From NCBI RefSeq assembly GCF_025716945.1, contig NZ_JAOVZT010000012.1:68701-132700 (forward strand): a stretch of 64,000 nucleotides of DNA, given 5' to 3'. This DNA comes from Geodermatophilus sp. YIM 151500. Lineage in GTDB: Bacteria; Actinomycetota; Actinomycetes; Mycobacteriales; Geodermatophilaceae. A program made the translations under genes and the position numbers. Positions 34,836-43,970 of this stretch are shown here, piece by piece; the first letter of the stretch is position 1, and each line of letters opens with the position of its first letter. The notes beneath the pieces were generated by a model that worked only from the letters and a program-made list of their open reading frames with translations, had not been told where the DNA came from and did no database searches.

Positions 34836-36626
34836 ATGACCACCCCGCAGGTGCTCGGCGAGCGCTACGAGATCGGCGGGGTGCTCGGACGCGGCGGCAT
34901 GGCCGAGGTGCACCGCGGCCGCGACCTGAGGCTGGGCCGCGAGGTGGCGGTCAAGGTGCTGCGCAGCGACCTGGCCCGTGATCCGTCGTTCCAGGTGCGG
35001 TTCCGCCGGGAGGCGCAGGCCTCGGCGTCGCTCAACCACCCGTCGATCGTCGCGGTCTACGACACCGGTGAGGACCGCACCAGCACCGGCGCGACGCCCT
35101 ACATCGTCATGGAGTACGTCGAGGGCGAGACGCTGCGCGACGTGCTCCGCCGCGAGGGCCGGCTGTCGGCGGAGCGGGCGATGCGCGTGTCGGCCGACGT
35201 GTGCGGTGCCCTGGACTTCAGCCACCGCAACGGCATCGTGCACCGCGACGTCAAGCCCGGGAACGTCATGATCACGCCGCAGAGCGCGGTCAAGGTGATG
35301 GACTTCGGCATCGCCCGCGCCGTGTCCGACTCGGCGGCCACGATGACCTCCACCGCCGCGGTCATCGGCACCGCGCAGTACCTCTCCCCCGAACAGGCGC
35401 GCGGCGAGGGCGTGGACGCCCGGTCCGACGTGTACTCGGTGGGCTGCATGCTCTACGAGCTGGTCACCGGGGCGCCGCCGTTCACCGGCGACTCCCCGGT
35501 CGCGGTCGCCTACCAGCACGTGCGCGAGGATCCGAAGCTGCCCTCGTCGATCAACCCGGAGATCCCGGCCGAGCTCGACGCCATCCTGCTCAAGGCGATG
35601 AGCAAGAACCCGGCCAACCGTTACCAGTCGGCCGCGGACATGCGCAACGACCTGCTCCGGGCGCTGGCCGGGCAGCGGGTCGAGGCCACCCCGGTGATGA
35701 ACGACGAGGACAAGACCACGATCCTCGCCGCCACGCCCGGCTCGTACGGCTACGGCCGCGACGAGGCGTGGGACGACGAGGACGCCGAGCGGCGCCGACG
35801 CCGCCGATTGTTCGCGGTGCTCGCCGTCGTCGGGGTGCTCCTCGTGGCCGGGGTGGTGGCCCTCGCCCTGTCGCTCCGCGGCGAGCCGGGCACCGAGGCG
35901 GCCGCCCAGCAGGTCACCGTGCCCGACGTCGTCAACCAGGAGCAGGCCGCCGCGGTGGCCGCCATCGAGGAGGCCGGCCTGCGGGTGGGCGAGGTGACCC
36001 CGGAGGCCAGCGACGCCCCGGTCGGCGTCGTGGTGGGTAGCACGCCCGCCGGTGGCGCCCGGGTCGAGGAGGGTTCCACCGTCGCCCTGCGGGTCAGCGG
36101 CGGGCCCAACACGCTCACGGTGCCCAACGTGATCGGCCTGACGGCCGACGGCGCCCGGGCCAACCTCCAGGCGGCCGGCTTCACCGGCAGCATCAGCACC
36201 GAGCAGGTGCCCTCCCTCGACGACGCCGGCCGGGTGGTCGAGGTCGAGCCCGGCGAGGGGTCGCAGGCCTCTCCCGACACCGCCTTCACGCTGCGGATCT
36301 CCACCGGCAGCCTGCCGCTGCCGGATGTGACGGACGTGGGCGAGGCCGAGGCCCGCCAGCTCCTGGTGGCCGAGGGCTTCTCCGAGAACCAGATCGTCAC
36401 CGAGAGCGTCGAGCGCGACGACGTCCCGGCCGACACGGTCGTCGAGACCCGTCCCGGCCCGCGCAGCGCCGTCACGGCCGACCAGGAGATCACCCTGCTG
36501 GTCGCCGTCCCGGTACCGACGGCGACCACGCAGCCGACGCGGCCGACGCAGGCCACGCCCACGACGCCGGCGCCGACCGGCCCGGCGACCCCGACCGCGA
36601 CGCCGACCGGGACACCGACACCCTGA
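34836..36626 (+). CDS. pknB: Ser/Thr protein kinase PknB with three PASTA domains
   Basis: This receptor-type kinase (596 residues) governs peptidoglycan synthesis and growth. The catalytic residues fall at the same numbers as in M. tuberculosis PknB: Lys40, H136-R-D138, DFG 156-158 and activation-loop threonines T171 and T173 (TMTSTAAVIGTAQYLSPEQARG). A basic stretch (RRRRRR) precedes the helix at about 325-347. Three extracellular PASTA repeats follow (about 359-422, 426-490, 492-560), one fewer than in M. tuberculosis, and then a Thr/Pro tail. PASTA repeats bind muropeptide or lipid II. It is the last gene of the operon, 151 nt after pknA, so a separate promoter is possible. Confidence 0.97.
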   Translation: MTTPQVLGERYEIGGVLGRGGMAEVHRGRDLRLGREVAVKVLRSDLARDPSFQVRFRREAQASASLNHPSIVAVYDTGEDRTSTGATPYIVMEYVEGETLRDVLRREGRLSAERAMRVSADVCGALDFSHRNGIVHRDVKPGNVMITPQSAVKVMDFGIARAVSDSAATMTSTAAVIGTAQYLSPEQARGEGVDARSDVYSVGCMLYELVTGAPPFTGDSPVAVAYQHVREDPKLPSSINPEIPAELDAILLKAMSKNPANRYQSAADMRNDLLRALAGQRVEATPVMNDEDKTTILAATPGSYGYGRDEAWDDEDAERRRRRRLFAVLAVVGVLLVAGVVALALSLRGEPGTEAAAQQVTVPDVVNQEQAAAVAAIEEAGLRVGEVTPEASDAPVGVVVGSTPAGGARVEEGSTVALRVSGGPNTLTVPNVIGLTADGARANLQAAGFTGSISTEQVPSLDDAGRVVEVEPGEGSQASPDTAFTLRISTGSLPLPDVTDVGEAEARQLLVAEGFSENQIVTESVERDDVPADTVVETRPGPRSAVTADQEITLLVAVPVPTATTQPTRPTQATPTTPAPTGPATPTATPTGTPTP

Positions 36627-36649
36627 GCCCGGCCGCGAGCCCGGCGGCC

Positions 36650-36687
36650 GGACCCCCGGCACGGACCCCCGGCACGGACCCCCGGCC
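36650..36687 (+). repeat. 13-bp tandem repeat after pknB
   Basis: Nearly three copies of ggacccccggcac lie in the 72-nt gap between the convergent pknB and TrpG-like genes. No classical terminator is evident, but the GC-rich repeats can fold. Confidence 0.7.
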
Positions 36688-36698
36688 GGCCGGGGAGC

Positions 36699-37385
36699 TC
36701 AGGCGGGCGCGGGCGCCAGCCGCGTGACCGTCGCCGCGGCGGCGTCGACGACCGCGGGGTCGGGGGCCAGCCCGCAGGCGGCCAGCCAGGTGGCCAGCAT
36801 CCGGTGCCCGCACTGGGTGAGCACCGACTCCGGGTGGAACTGCACGCCCTCGATCGGCAGCTCCCGGTGGCGCAGCGCCATGACGATGCCCGACGACGTG
36901 CGCCCGGTGACCCGCAGCTCCGCCGGCACCGTCGCGGGGTCGACGGCGAGCGAGTGGTACCGCGTGGCCGTGAACGGGGACGGCAGGCCCGCCAGGACGC
37001 CCTCCCCCTCGTGCACGACCTGGCTGGTCTTGCCGTGCAGCAGCTCGGGCGCGCGGACCACCACTGCTCCGTAGGCCTCCGCGATCGCCTGGTGGCCGAG
37101 GCAGACACCGAGGACCGGCGTCCCGGCCTCCGCCGCGGCCCGCACCATGGGCACGGTCACGCCGGCCTGGGCCGGCGTGCCGGGCCCCGGGGAGAGCAGG
37201 ACGCCGGCGACACCGAGGTCGGGCAGCTCGTCGACGTCGACGGCGTCGTTGCGCCGCACGATGCAGCGGACGCCGAGCTGCCCGAGGTACTGCACCAGGT
37301 TGTATACGAAGCTGTCGAAGTTGTCGACGACGAGGACCGGGCGGTCGGCGGCGGCCGGATCCGGCGCGGCGGCGGAGCTCGACAC
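36699..37385 (-). CDS. Glutamine amidotransferase, TrpG/PabA-like
   Basis: This class I glutamine amidotransferase (228 residues) is of the anthranilate/aminodeoxychorismate synthase component II type. It supplies ammonia from glutamine to a chorismate-using partner. Motifs are VLVVDNFDSFVYNLVQYLGQLG, LLSPGPGTPAQAG, GVCLGHQAIAEAYG (nucleophilic Cys) and VQFHPESVLTQCGHRML (catalytic His and Glu). The gene is at the Rv0013 (trpG) position next to pknB, away from any trpE or pabB, so TrpG and PabA roles (tryptophan or folate) cannot be separated; in many bacteria one protein serves both. The GTG gives the expected N-terminus. Confidence 0.93.
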   Translation of the reverse strand: MSSSAAAPDPAAADRPVLVVDNFDSFVYNLVQYLGQLGVRCIVRRNDAVDVDELPDLGVAGVLLSPGPGTPAQAGVTVPMVRAAAEAGTPVLGVCLGHQAIAEAYGAVVVRAPELLHGKTSQVVHEGEGVLAGLPSPFTATRYHSLAVDPATVPAELRVTGRTSSGIVMALRHRELPIEGVQFHPESVLTQCGHRMLATWLAACGLAPDPAVVDAAAATVTRLAPAPA

Positions 37386-37450
37386 GGCGGTGCTTCTCCC
37401 GTCTGGAGGGTTCCCGGTGGCCGCCGGCGCGGCCCGACAGGCCCGCGGGG

Positions 37451-38197
37451 TCAGCCGACGACCGCGTACTCCATGTCGAGTGAGCCATCGTAGGCGGGCA
37501 GCTGGACCTGGGGGCGCGCACTCACCTGGAAGGTGAGGCCGAAGGCCTCCACGGCCTGCTGCAGGATGGCCACCTGCCGGGAGGCGGCCAGCTCCTGGCG
37601 GACGGCGTCGGCGTCGACGACCGCCGTGATGACGAACGGCGGCGAGTAGGTGCGGCCCTGCAGCAGCAGGGTGTTGCCGACGCACCGGACGGCGCTGGTG
37701 GCGATGAGCCGCTGGTCCATGATGGCCACGCCCTGGGCGCCCGCGGCCCACACGGCGTTCACCACCGCCTGCACGTCGGACTGGTGGATGACCAGGTCGT
37801 CGGGTCGCGCGTCGGCCGGCCGGCTGCCGTCGGGGCGCTGCGGGGCGTCGTCGAGGGTGATCTCCACGCCCGGGCCGGACACCGCCACCAGCGCCGCGTC
37901 GACCGCGCCCGCGTCGCCGGAGGAGCGTGCGGCGGCCACCGCGCCGTCCTGGCTGGCCGCCTGCTCCGTCAGCCGCTCGACCTCGGCCTGCAGCTGGGCC
38001 AGCTGCTCGGACTGCCGGGCGATGTCCGCGTTGCGCTGGGCGACCAGGCCGGACAGCTCGGTCATCTCCCCTCGGATGTCCGTGCCGTCGGCGGTGCGCC
38101 CCGACGTGGCGAACAGCAGTCCGGCCGCGAGCGCGACCACCGGGACCAGGGCGCCCCAGCCGGACGGCCGGCGACCCCGCAGGAACGAGCGGCGCAC
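37451..38197 (-). CDS. DUF881-domain protein
   Basis: This 248-residue protein matches Rv0012 in position and family. One N-terminal membrane helix (WGALVPVVALAAGLLFATSG) is followed by a coiled coil (MTELSGLVAQRNADIARQSEQLAQLQAEVERLTEQAA). The DUF881 domain follows, with AVSGPGVEITLDDAP, HQSDVQAVVNAVWAAGAQGVAIMDQRLIATSAVRCVGNTLLLQGRTYSPPFVITAV and a final LDMEYAV. The layout resembles division-associated scaffolds such as DivIC in outline only. The function is unknown. It is divergent from crgA, consistent with a shared cell-division context. Confidence 0.92.
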   Translation of the reverse strand: MRRSFLRGRRPSGWGALVPVVALAAGLLFATSGRTADGTDIRGEMTELSGLVAQRNADIARQSEQLAQLQAEVERLTEQAASQDGAVAAARSSGDAGAVDAALVAVSGPGVEITLDDAPQRPDGSRPADARPDDLVIHQSDVQAVVNAVWAAGAQGVAIMDQRLIATSAVRCVGNTLLLQGRTYSPPFVITAVVDADAVRQELAASRQVAILQQAVEAFGLTFQVSARPQVQLPAYDGSLDMEYAVVG

Positions 38198-38390
38198 GGC
38201 ACCTCCCCCGGACGGACGCGGACGGACGGCGGACCGCCGTCGCGACGACGGCGGACGGTCCCGTCACCGCCCCTCGCGGGTCCGGCCGTCCCCCGATCGG
38301 CGGCGTCACCACCGCCTCGGACCCCTCGCAGCTTAGGCTGGAAAGCGTCACAGCCGGGGACGACGACCCGGCCCGGAGGGAGCAGGCACG

Positions 38391-38663
38391 GTGCCCAAGT
38401 CGAAGGTGCGCAAGAAGTCGGTGTACACGCCGCCGGAGGGCGTGCTGCAGTCCCGGGCCGCGTCCGCCCGCGCCGCCCGGCCCAGCCCCCGCTGGTACGC
38501 CCCGGTGATGGTCACGCTCATGCTGCTGGGCCTGCTGTGGATCGTCGTCTACTACGTGGCGAACGAGCGCATCGCCTTCCTGTCCGCCCTCGGCCCGTGG
38601 AACTTCGCGATCGGCTTCGGCGCCATGGTCGCCGGGCTGGTCATGTCGATGCGCTGGCGCTGA
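38391..38663 (+). CDS. crgA: Cell division protein CrgA
   Basis: CrgA (90 residues) is an actinobacteria-specific membrane protein that recruits FtsI/PBP3 and helps assemble the divisome in mycobacteria; in Streptomyces it controls septation timing. It begins MPKSKVRKK, the family hallmark, with a basic cytoplasmic stretch. Two membrane helices (about 36-56 and 69-87) are joined by the short loop NERIAFLSALGPWN. Length and layout are standard. It is at the Rv0011c position, divergent from the DUF881 gene, and is followed by a strong hairpin terminator (38720-38755). Confidence 0.96.
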   Translation: MPKSKVRKKSVYTPPEGVLQSRAASARAARPSPRWYAPVMVTLMLLGLLWIVVYYVANERIAFLSALGPWNFAIGFGAMVAGLVMSMRWR

Positions 38664-38719
38664 GCCGCGACCCGGCGCGGCTGCACCGGCGCCAGGCAGC
38701 CGCACGGATCCACATCCTC

Positions 38720-38755
38720 GACGGCCCTCGTCCCCACCCGGGGACGGGGGCCGTC
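38720..38755 (+). terminator. crgA terminator hairpin
   Basis: A 16-bp stem (38720-38735 with 38740-38755, one G-U pair) with an ACCC loop lies 56 nt after the crgA stop codon. Confidence 0.8.
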
Positions 38756-38952
38756 GTCGTCCCCGGCTCCCGGTCGTGCTGTGCACGTACCGCGACCTGG
38801 TGTCCACAGGTCGACTTGGCGGTCCACCCCCAGGGTTGTCCACCGGGTGTGGAGCGACGGGCTCTCGCCGTCCACCGCTGACCTGCGCGGATGCCCGTGC
38901 TGGTGCGGATGTGACGACCCGGCCACCCGCGTAACTACAGGTGTGTGAGTCT

Positions 38953-38982
38953 GTCCCCAGCTGTGCACACACCTGGGGACAA
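38953..38982. promoter_or_regulatory. oriC-like palindromic element
   Basis: The arms GTCCCCAG and CTGGGGAC flank a CTGTGCACA core. The element matches the oriC sequence at 58153-58183 except for one inserted A and two substitutions. The arm plus AA read backwards gives TTGTCCCCA, one mismatch from the DnaA box. It lies directly upstream of the PH-like membrane protein gene. Confidence 0.65.
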
Positions 38983-38988
38983 GGAGAC

Positions 38989-39483
38989 ATGTCCGTGGAC
39001 GACGACCGGTCGACCGCTCCTCCCGAGGGGTGCGAGCCACCGGTGTGCGGCCGCTCGCCTGCCGGCGGCATGGCCTGGTCACCGCACCCCCTGGGGACGG
39101 CGACGCTGGTGGTCGCGGCGGTCGTGCTCGGAGCGGCCGCGCTGTCGCTGGACGCCGCCGGCCGGCTGCTGGTGGGCGCGGCGACGCTGCTTGCCCTGGG
39201 GGTGGCGGGGCGCGACGTCGTCGCCCGGCCGCGGCTGGCGGTCGACGCCGACGGGGTCGTCGTCCGCACCGGCACGGGACGGCGGCACCTGCCCTGGGCG
39301 CACGTGAGGATCGGGGTGCGCGCCACGCGGCGGTTCGGCCTGCGCAGCCGGCTGCTCGAGCTGGACACCGCCGCCGGGCCGGACGACACGGGGGTGCTCG
39401 TGCTGCTGGGCCGGCGCGACCTGGGCGCCGACCCCGAGGAGGTGGCCCGCACGCTGCGCGGGCTGGCCCCTCGGACGGGCTAG
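38989..39483 (+). CDS. PH-like domain membrane protein (Rv0010c-like)
   Basis: This 164-residue protein is at the Rv0010c position. Two adjoining membrane helices (LGTATLVVAAVVLGAAALSL and AAGRLLVGAATLLALGVAG) precede a bacterial PH-like beta domain (RPRLAVDADGVVVRTGTGRRHLPWAHVRIGVRATRRFGLRSRLLELDT). It resembles low-molecular-weight PH proteins such as CFP-6. The function is unknown. I use the ATG at 38989 with AAGGAG close upstream (three-nt spacing). A GTG at 38941 would extend the frame through the palindromic element, which argues against it. Confidence 0.82.
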   Translation: MSVDDDRSTAPPEGCEPPVCGRSPAGGMAWSPHPLGTATLVVAAVVLGAAALSLDAAGRLLVGAATLLALGVAGRDVVARPRLAVDADGVVVRTGTGRRHLPWAHVRIGVRATRRFGLRSRLLELDTAAGPDDTGVLVLLGRRDLGADPEEVARTLRGLAPRTG

Positions 39484-40349
39484 AACCCGACCACCACCAT
39501 CGTGGTCACGGTGAGCGCGAGCACGAGCAGGACCAGACCGAGGACTGCCAGGGAGACCGCCTGCACTACGGGTGCGCGCCGGGTCAGGACCAGCAGCAGC
39601 GCCGTCACGGCGCCGGCCACCAGCCCGCCGAGGTGGCCGAGCAGCGAGACGCCGGGCAGGAAGCTGATGACCACGTTGATCGCCAGCAGGGTGAGGATGC
39701 CGCGCACGTCCTGCCGGTTGACGACCATTAGCACGCCGAGGCCGCCGAGCAGGCCGTAGATGGCCGTCGACGCCCCGGCCACGGCCGCGTCCGGGAAGCC
39801 GAACAGCTGGATCGCCGCCGCTCCGCCGAGCACCGACAGCAGGTACAGCGCAGCGAAGCGTCGCCGGCCGAGCTGCCGTTCCAGCTCGGAGCCGAAGACG
39901 AGCAGGGCGAGCATGTTGAGCACCAGGTGCAGCGCGCCGATGTGCAGGAAGGCGGCGGTCACCAGCCGCCAGACCTGCCCGAGGTCGACCAGGACCGGGA
40001 CCTGCGACAGGGCGGCGAAGACCGGGGAGCGGTAGTTGGCCAGCGGCGAGTTGCCGACCAGCGCCGCGGAGGCCGCGGTCACGACGAACATCGCGACGTT
40101 GACCGTGATGAGGCCGACGGTGACGGTGCCCCAGCGCCGGCCGGCGCTGCGCAGCGGGGAGGTGCGCCGGGGGGCGCGGACGGTGGCCGCACCCTCCCGG
40201 ACGCACTCGGGGCACTGGAAGCCGACCGACGCGGGCGTCATGCACTCCGGGCAGATGGGCCGGCGGCACCGCGTGCAGGAGATGCCCGTCGGGCGGTCCG
40301 GGTGCCGGTAGCAGGTGGTGGTCGCGGGCGCCGGCTGGTGCTCGCTCAG
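39480..40349 (-). CDS. Rhomboid-family intramembrane serine protease with N-terminal zinc finger
   Basis: This rhomboid protease has 289 residues from the CTG proposed here. The membrane domain has HIGALHLVLNMLALLVFGSELE, the nucleophile Ser in GASTAIYGLLGG and the catalytic His in LLGHLGGLVAG, with about seven helices. The only ATG (40241) falls inside a Cys-rich stretch. The frame upstream encodes CYRHPDRPTGISCTRCRRP and then ICPECMTPASVGFQCPEC, the B-box-like zinc finger of actinobacterial rhomboids. A CTG at 40349 overlaps the stop of ppiA (CTGA) and has GAGGTG eight nt upstream, so I start there. Substrates are unknown. Confidence 0.88.
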   Translation of the reverse strand: MSEHQPAPATTTCYRHPDRPTGISCTRCRRPICPECMTPASVGFQCPECVREGAATVRAPRRTSPLRSAGRRWGTVTVGLITVNVAMFVVTAASAALVGNSPLANYRSPVFAALSQVPVLVDLGQVWRLVTAAFLHIGALHLVLNMLALLVFGSELERQLGRRRFAALYLLSVLGGAAAIQLFGFPDAAVAGASTAIYGLLGGLGVLMVVNRQDVRGILTLLAINVVISFLPGVSLLGHLGGLVAGAVTALLLVLTRRAPVVQAVSLAVLGLVLLVLALTVTTMVVVGF

Positions 40350-40882
40350 CTGCGCTGCACCTCGACCGACTGCAGGACGACGTCCTCGACGGGGCGGTCA
40401 CCGCGCGCGGTCGGCACCTTGGCCAGCCGGTCGACCACCTCGCGGCTGGCCTGGTCGGCGACCTCGCCGAAGATGGTGTGCTTGCGGTTGAGCCAGGTCG
40501 TCGCCGCCACCGTGATGAAGAACTGGGAGCCGTTGGTCCCCGGCCCCGCGTTGGCCATCGCCAGCAGGTACGGCCGGTCGAACTGCAGCTCCGGGTGGAT
40601 CTCGTCGTCGAACTGGTAGCCCGGGCCGCCGACGCCCTGCCCCAGCGGGTCGCCGCCCTGGATCATGAAGCCGTCGATGATCCGGTGGAAGACCGTCCCG
40701 TCGTAGAGCCGGTCGGTGGTCCGCTGCCGGGTCCCCGGGTGCGTCCACTCGCGGCGGCCCTCCGCCAGGTCGGCGAAGTTGGCCACGGTCTTCGGCGCGT
40801 GGTCGGGGAACAGGTCGACGGTGATGTCGCCGTGGTTGGTGTGCAGGACGGCACGCCGTGCGGCGGGGGTCGATGAGGTCAC
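40346..40882 (-). CDS. ppiA: Peptidyl-prolyl cis-trans isomerase, cyclophilin type
   Basis: This cyclophilin (178 residues) catalyses proline cis-trans isomerisation during protein folding. The catalytic motif is YDGTVFHRIIDGFMIQGGDPLGQGVGGPGYQFDDE (active-site Arg in FHRII), with LAMANAGPGTNGSQFFIT and TIFGEVADQASREVVDRL completing the binding groove. No signal peptide is present, so it is cytoplasmic. It lies at the Rv0009 position. The GTG start gives MTSSTPAARRAVLHTNHGDITVDLF. Its stop overlaps the proposed CTG start of the rhomboid gene by four nt. Confidence 0.96.
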   Translation of the reverse strand: MTSSTPAARRAVLHTNHGDITVDLFPDHAPKTVANFADLAEGRREWTHPGTRQRTTDRLYDGTVFHRIIDGFMIQGGDPLGQGVGGPGYQFDDEIHPELQFDRPYLLAMANAGPGTNGSQFFITVAATTWLNRKHTIFGEVADQASREVVDRLAKVPTARGDRPVEDVVLQSVEVQRS

Positions 40883-40983
40883 GACGGCCAGTCTCCCACC
40901 GCCGCGCGGCGGGCGACGGCGGTGGCTCACGTCACCCGGCCGCGACCGGTCCCTGTCGGCACCGACTCGACGGCACCGACCCG

Positions 40984-42153
<1,170 letters not shown>

Positions 42154-42337
42154 GTCGACTCCCCGAACGGCGTCCGGACGGGCGCCGGATGTCGTGCCTG
42201 CGGCAGCGGGGCGACGTGCCGTCGATGACGGGACCCGTGCCGATGGCGAGGACGGTACCGCAGGACACCCCGGACGTGCGCCCCTGTGGAACGTGGTGGT
42301 CCGCAGGACTCGTACCGACCGGAAGGAGGACCGGAGG

Positions 42338-42410
42338 TGGAGACGAGGGGAATCGAACCCCTAACCCCCGCCTTGCAAAGGCGGTGCTCTGCCAATTGAG
42401 CTACGTCCCC
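42338..42410 (-). tRNA. alaT: tRNA-Ala (anticodon TGC)
   Basis: This 73-nt cloverleaf has acceptor GGGGACG with CGTCTCC, a D-arm (GCTCAATTGGCAGAGC), anticodon loop TTTGCAA with TGC at 42375-42377, and T-arm GGTTCGATT. CCA is not encoded. It matches alaT downstream of gyrA in mycobacteria. Confidence 0.97.
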
Positions 42411-42467
42411 GGGTGGGGCGGGTGGGTGGTACCACGCACCCGCGGGGTCAGCGGGTGGTCGGGCCGG

Positions 42468-42623
42468 TCACCGCGTCGGGGTCATGGGGGTCGGGGTGCT
42501 CACCGCATCGGGGCCACGGGTGGCCTCGTGCCACAGGTCCGCCTCGCCCTTGGCGCTGGTGCGCCGGCGGACGACGGCCAGGGCGCCGGCGGCGGCAGCA
42601 GCCAGGGCCAGCTTCTTGAGCAC
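42468..42623 (-). CDS. DLW-39 family small protein
   Basis: This 51-residue protein begins MLKKLALAAAAAGALAVVRRR, a single short membrane helix with basic ends, and contains the family-defining ADLWHEAT. Actinobacteria carry this tiny gene near gyrA and the Ile/Ala tRNAs. The C-terminal tail (GPDAVSTPTPMTPTR) is longer than in the ~39-residue namesakes. The GTG at 42623 has GGAGG seven nt upstream. It sits between the tRNA-Ile and tRNA-Ala genes on the same strand. The function is unknown. Confidence 0.82.
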   Translation of the reverse strand: MLKKLALAAAAAGALAVVRRRTSAKGEADLWHEATRGPDAVSTPTPMTPTR

Positions 42624-42706
42624 GTGGGGACCTCCTCGAGCGCTCGGTGCGGCACACCGAGCGGTGACCGCCGTGCCTCGCGGCGCCGGGAGCACCGGCA
42701 CACGGG

Positions 42707-42780
42707 TGGGCCTGGGAGGACTTGAACCTCCGGCCTCATCCTTATCAGGGATGCGCTCTAACCGCCTGAGCTACAGGCCC
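42707..42780 (-). tRNA. ileT: tRNA-Ile (anticodon GAT)
   Basis: This 74-nt cloverleaf has acceptor GGGCCTG with CAGGCCC, D-arm GCTCAGGCGGTTAGAGC, anticodon loop CTGATAA with GAT at 42744-42746 and T-arm GGTTCAAGT. CCA is not encoded. It lies between the DUF3566 gene and the DLW-39 gene, as ileT does after gyrA in mycobacteria. Confidence 0.97.
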
Positions 42781-42872
42781 GTGAACCTCGATCAGTCTAG
42801 CGGCCGCTCGTGGCCCGCCGGTGCGGGGGGCACGACCGGCCGCGGTGGCGCGGGGACGACGAGGTCCTGTCG

Positions 42873-43808
42873 TCAGTCCCGCTCGGAGAGGGTGACCTCC
42901 AGGCCGCCGACCAGGTCGGAGCACAGGTTGTAGATGAACGTGCCGACGGTGCCCAGCGACGTCAGCAGCACGATGTTGATGGCACCGATGACCGCCGCGC
43001 CGCCGAAGACGATGCCCGGCGTGATGACCGAGCCGCCGACGTCGGACCCGGAGGCCGTGCCGAGCTGGCCGAAGAGGTCGTTCAGCGTGTCGAAGACGCC
43101 CAGGCCGCTGAGCACGCCGTAGAGGACCCCGACGGCGACCATCCAGATGAAGAACAGTGCGATCGACAGGACGAGCGAGATCTTGAAGGCCGACCAGGTG
43201 TCGATGTGCCGCAGCTGCAGCCGGGCTCGCCGCGGCCCGCGGCCGCCGGCCTTCACCGGTCCGCGGGCGGCACCCGGCTGGACGGCGGCAGCCGCGCCGG
43301 ACGTCGGCCCGGCCGCGCGCGCAGGGCCGACCGGGGCCGTGGCGGACGGCACCCCACCGGGCTGGGCGGGGGCCGCGTGCACGGCACGTCCCTGCCCCGT
43401 GCCCGGCTGCACCGGCGCCGACTGGGCCGTTGCGGACTGGACCGCGGCCGCGTGGGCACCGCGTCCCTGCCCCGGGCCTGACCGGTCAGCGCCGGACCCG
43501 GCGGCCTCGGCCTTGCCGGCGTTCCCGCTCGCCGGGCGGTCGCCCGTGGACGACGGCTCCGGGGCTGCCTGGCGGCGGGAGCCGGCCGACGGAGCCGCCT
43601 TCTGCCCGCCGGACTGCTCGCGGGACGCCGTCCCGGACGGTTCTTTCCCGGCCGAGGCTGCCTTCTGCGCCCGCTGGCTGCCCGTCGTGGGGATGGCCTG
43701 GGTCGACGACGCCGACGATCCCCCGGCCGCAGCGTCGTTGTCCTGGTCCGTGCCGGTGTCGCCGGCCCGGGACCCGGTGCGCACCGAACCCTGCGTCCGG
43801 TCGCTCAT
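42873..43808 (-). CDS. DUF3566-domain membrane protein (Rv0007-like)
   Basis: This 311-residue protein occupies the Rv0007 position directly after gyrA. About 190 N-terminal residues are low-complexity (Ser/Ala/Gly/Gln, with partly repeated GQGRxxHAAxxQ). The DUF3566 domain follows: RRARLQLRHIDTWSAFKISLVLSIALFFIWMVAVGVLYGVLSGLGVFDTLNDLF, a second helix (GIVFGGAAVIGAINIVLLTSLGTVGTFIYNLCSDLVGGLEVTLSERD) and the family's conserved end. The disordered cytoplasmic tail suggests a scaffold, and its role is unknown. It lies 162 nt downstream of gyrA on the same strand. Confidence 0.92.
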   Translation of the reverse strand: MSDRTQGSVRTGSRAGDTGTDQDNDAAAGGSSASSTQAIPTTGSQRAQKAASAGKEPSGTASREQSGGQKAAPSAGSRRQAAPEPSSTGDRPASGNAGKAEAAGSGADRSGPGQGRGAHAAAVQSATAQSAPVQPGTGQGRAVHAAPAQPGGVPSATAPVGPARAAGPTSGAAAAVQPGAARGPVKAGGRGPRRARLQLRHIDTWSAFKISLVLSIALFFIWMVAVGVLYGVLSGLGVFDTLNDLFGQLGTASGSDVGGSVITPGIVFGGAAVIGAINIVLLTSLGTVGTFIYNLCSDLVGGLEVTLSERD

Positions 43809-43970
43809 GCGAGTCTCCCGTTCCCCGGCGGCCCCTGCCGCTCGCTCGGTACCGGCACGCAGCGGGTCGAGCCGCTGGCGAACCGGTCGGATCCATCACC
43901 GGACAGCCGGAGATCCCGGGGCCGTTGCGACGGCCGAACCCGGGACGACCCGCCTGTCATCGCACCCACC

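Larger units (their letters stand above)
38664..38988 (+). other. 325-nt gene-free region with a terminator and DnaA-box-like sites
   Basis: No convincing gene is present. The region holds the crgA terminator, then several 9-mers one or two bases from the actinobacterial DnaA box TTGTCCACA: CTGTGCACG (38779), GTGTCCACA (38800), TTGTCCACC (38836) and CCGTCCACC (about 38869). It ends with the oriC-like palindromic element (38953-38982), just before the PH-like gene. Confidence 0.6.

Noticed and set aside
38941..38988. Earlier GTG start for the PH-like protein
   Set aside because: It would translate the palindromic oriC-like element; no Shine-Dalgarno lies upstream, and the ATG at 38989 has AAGGAG.
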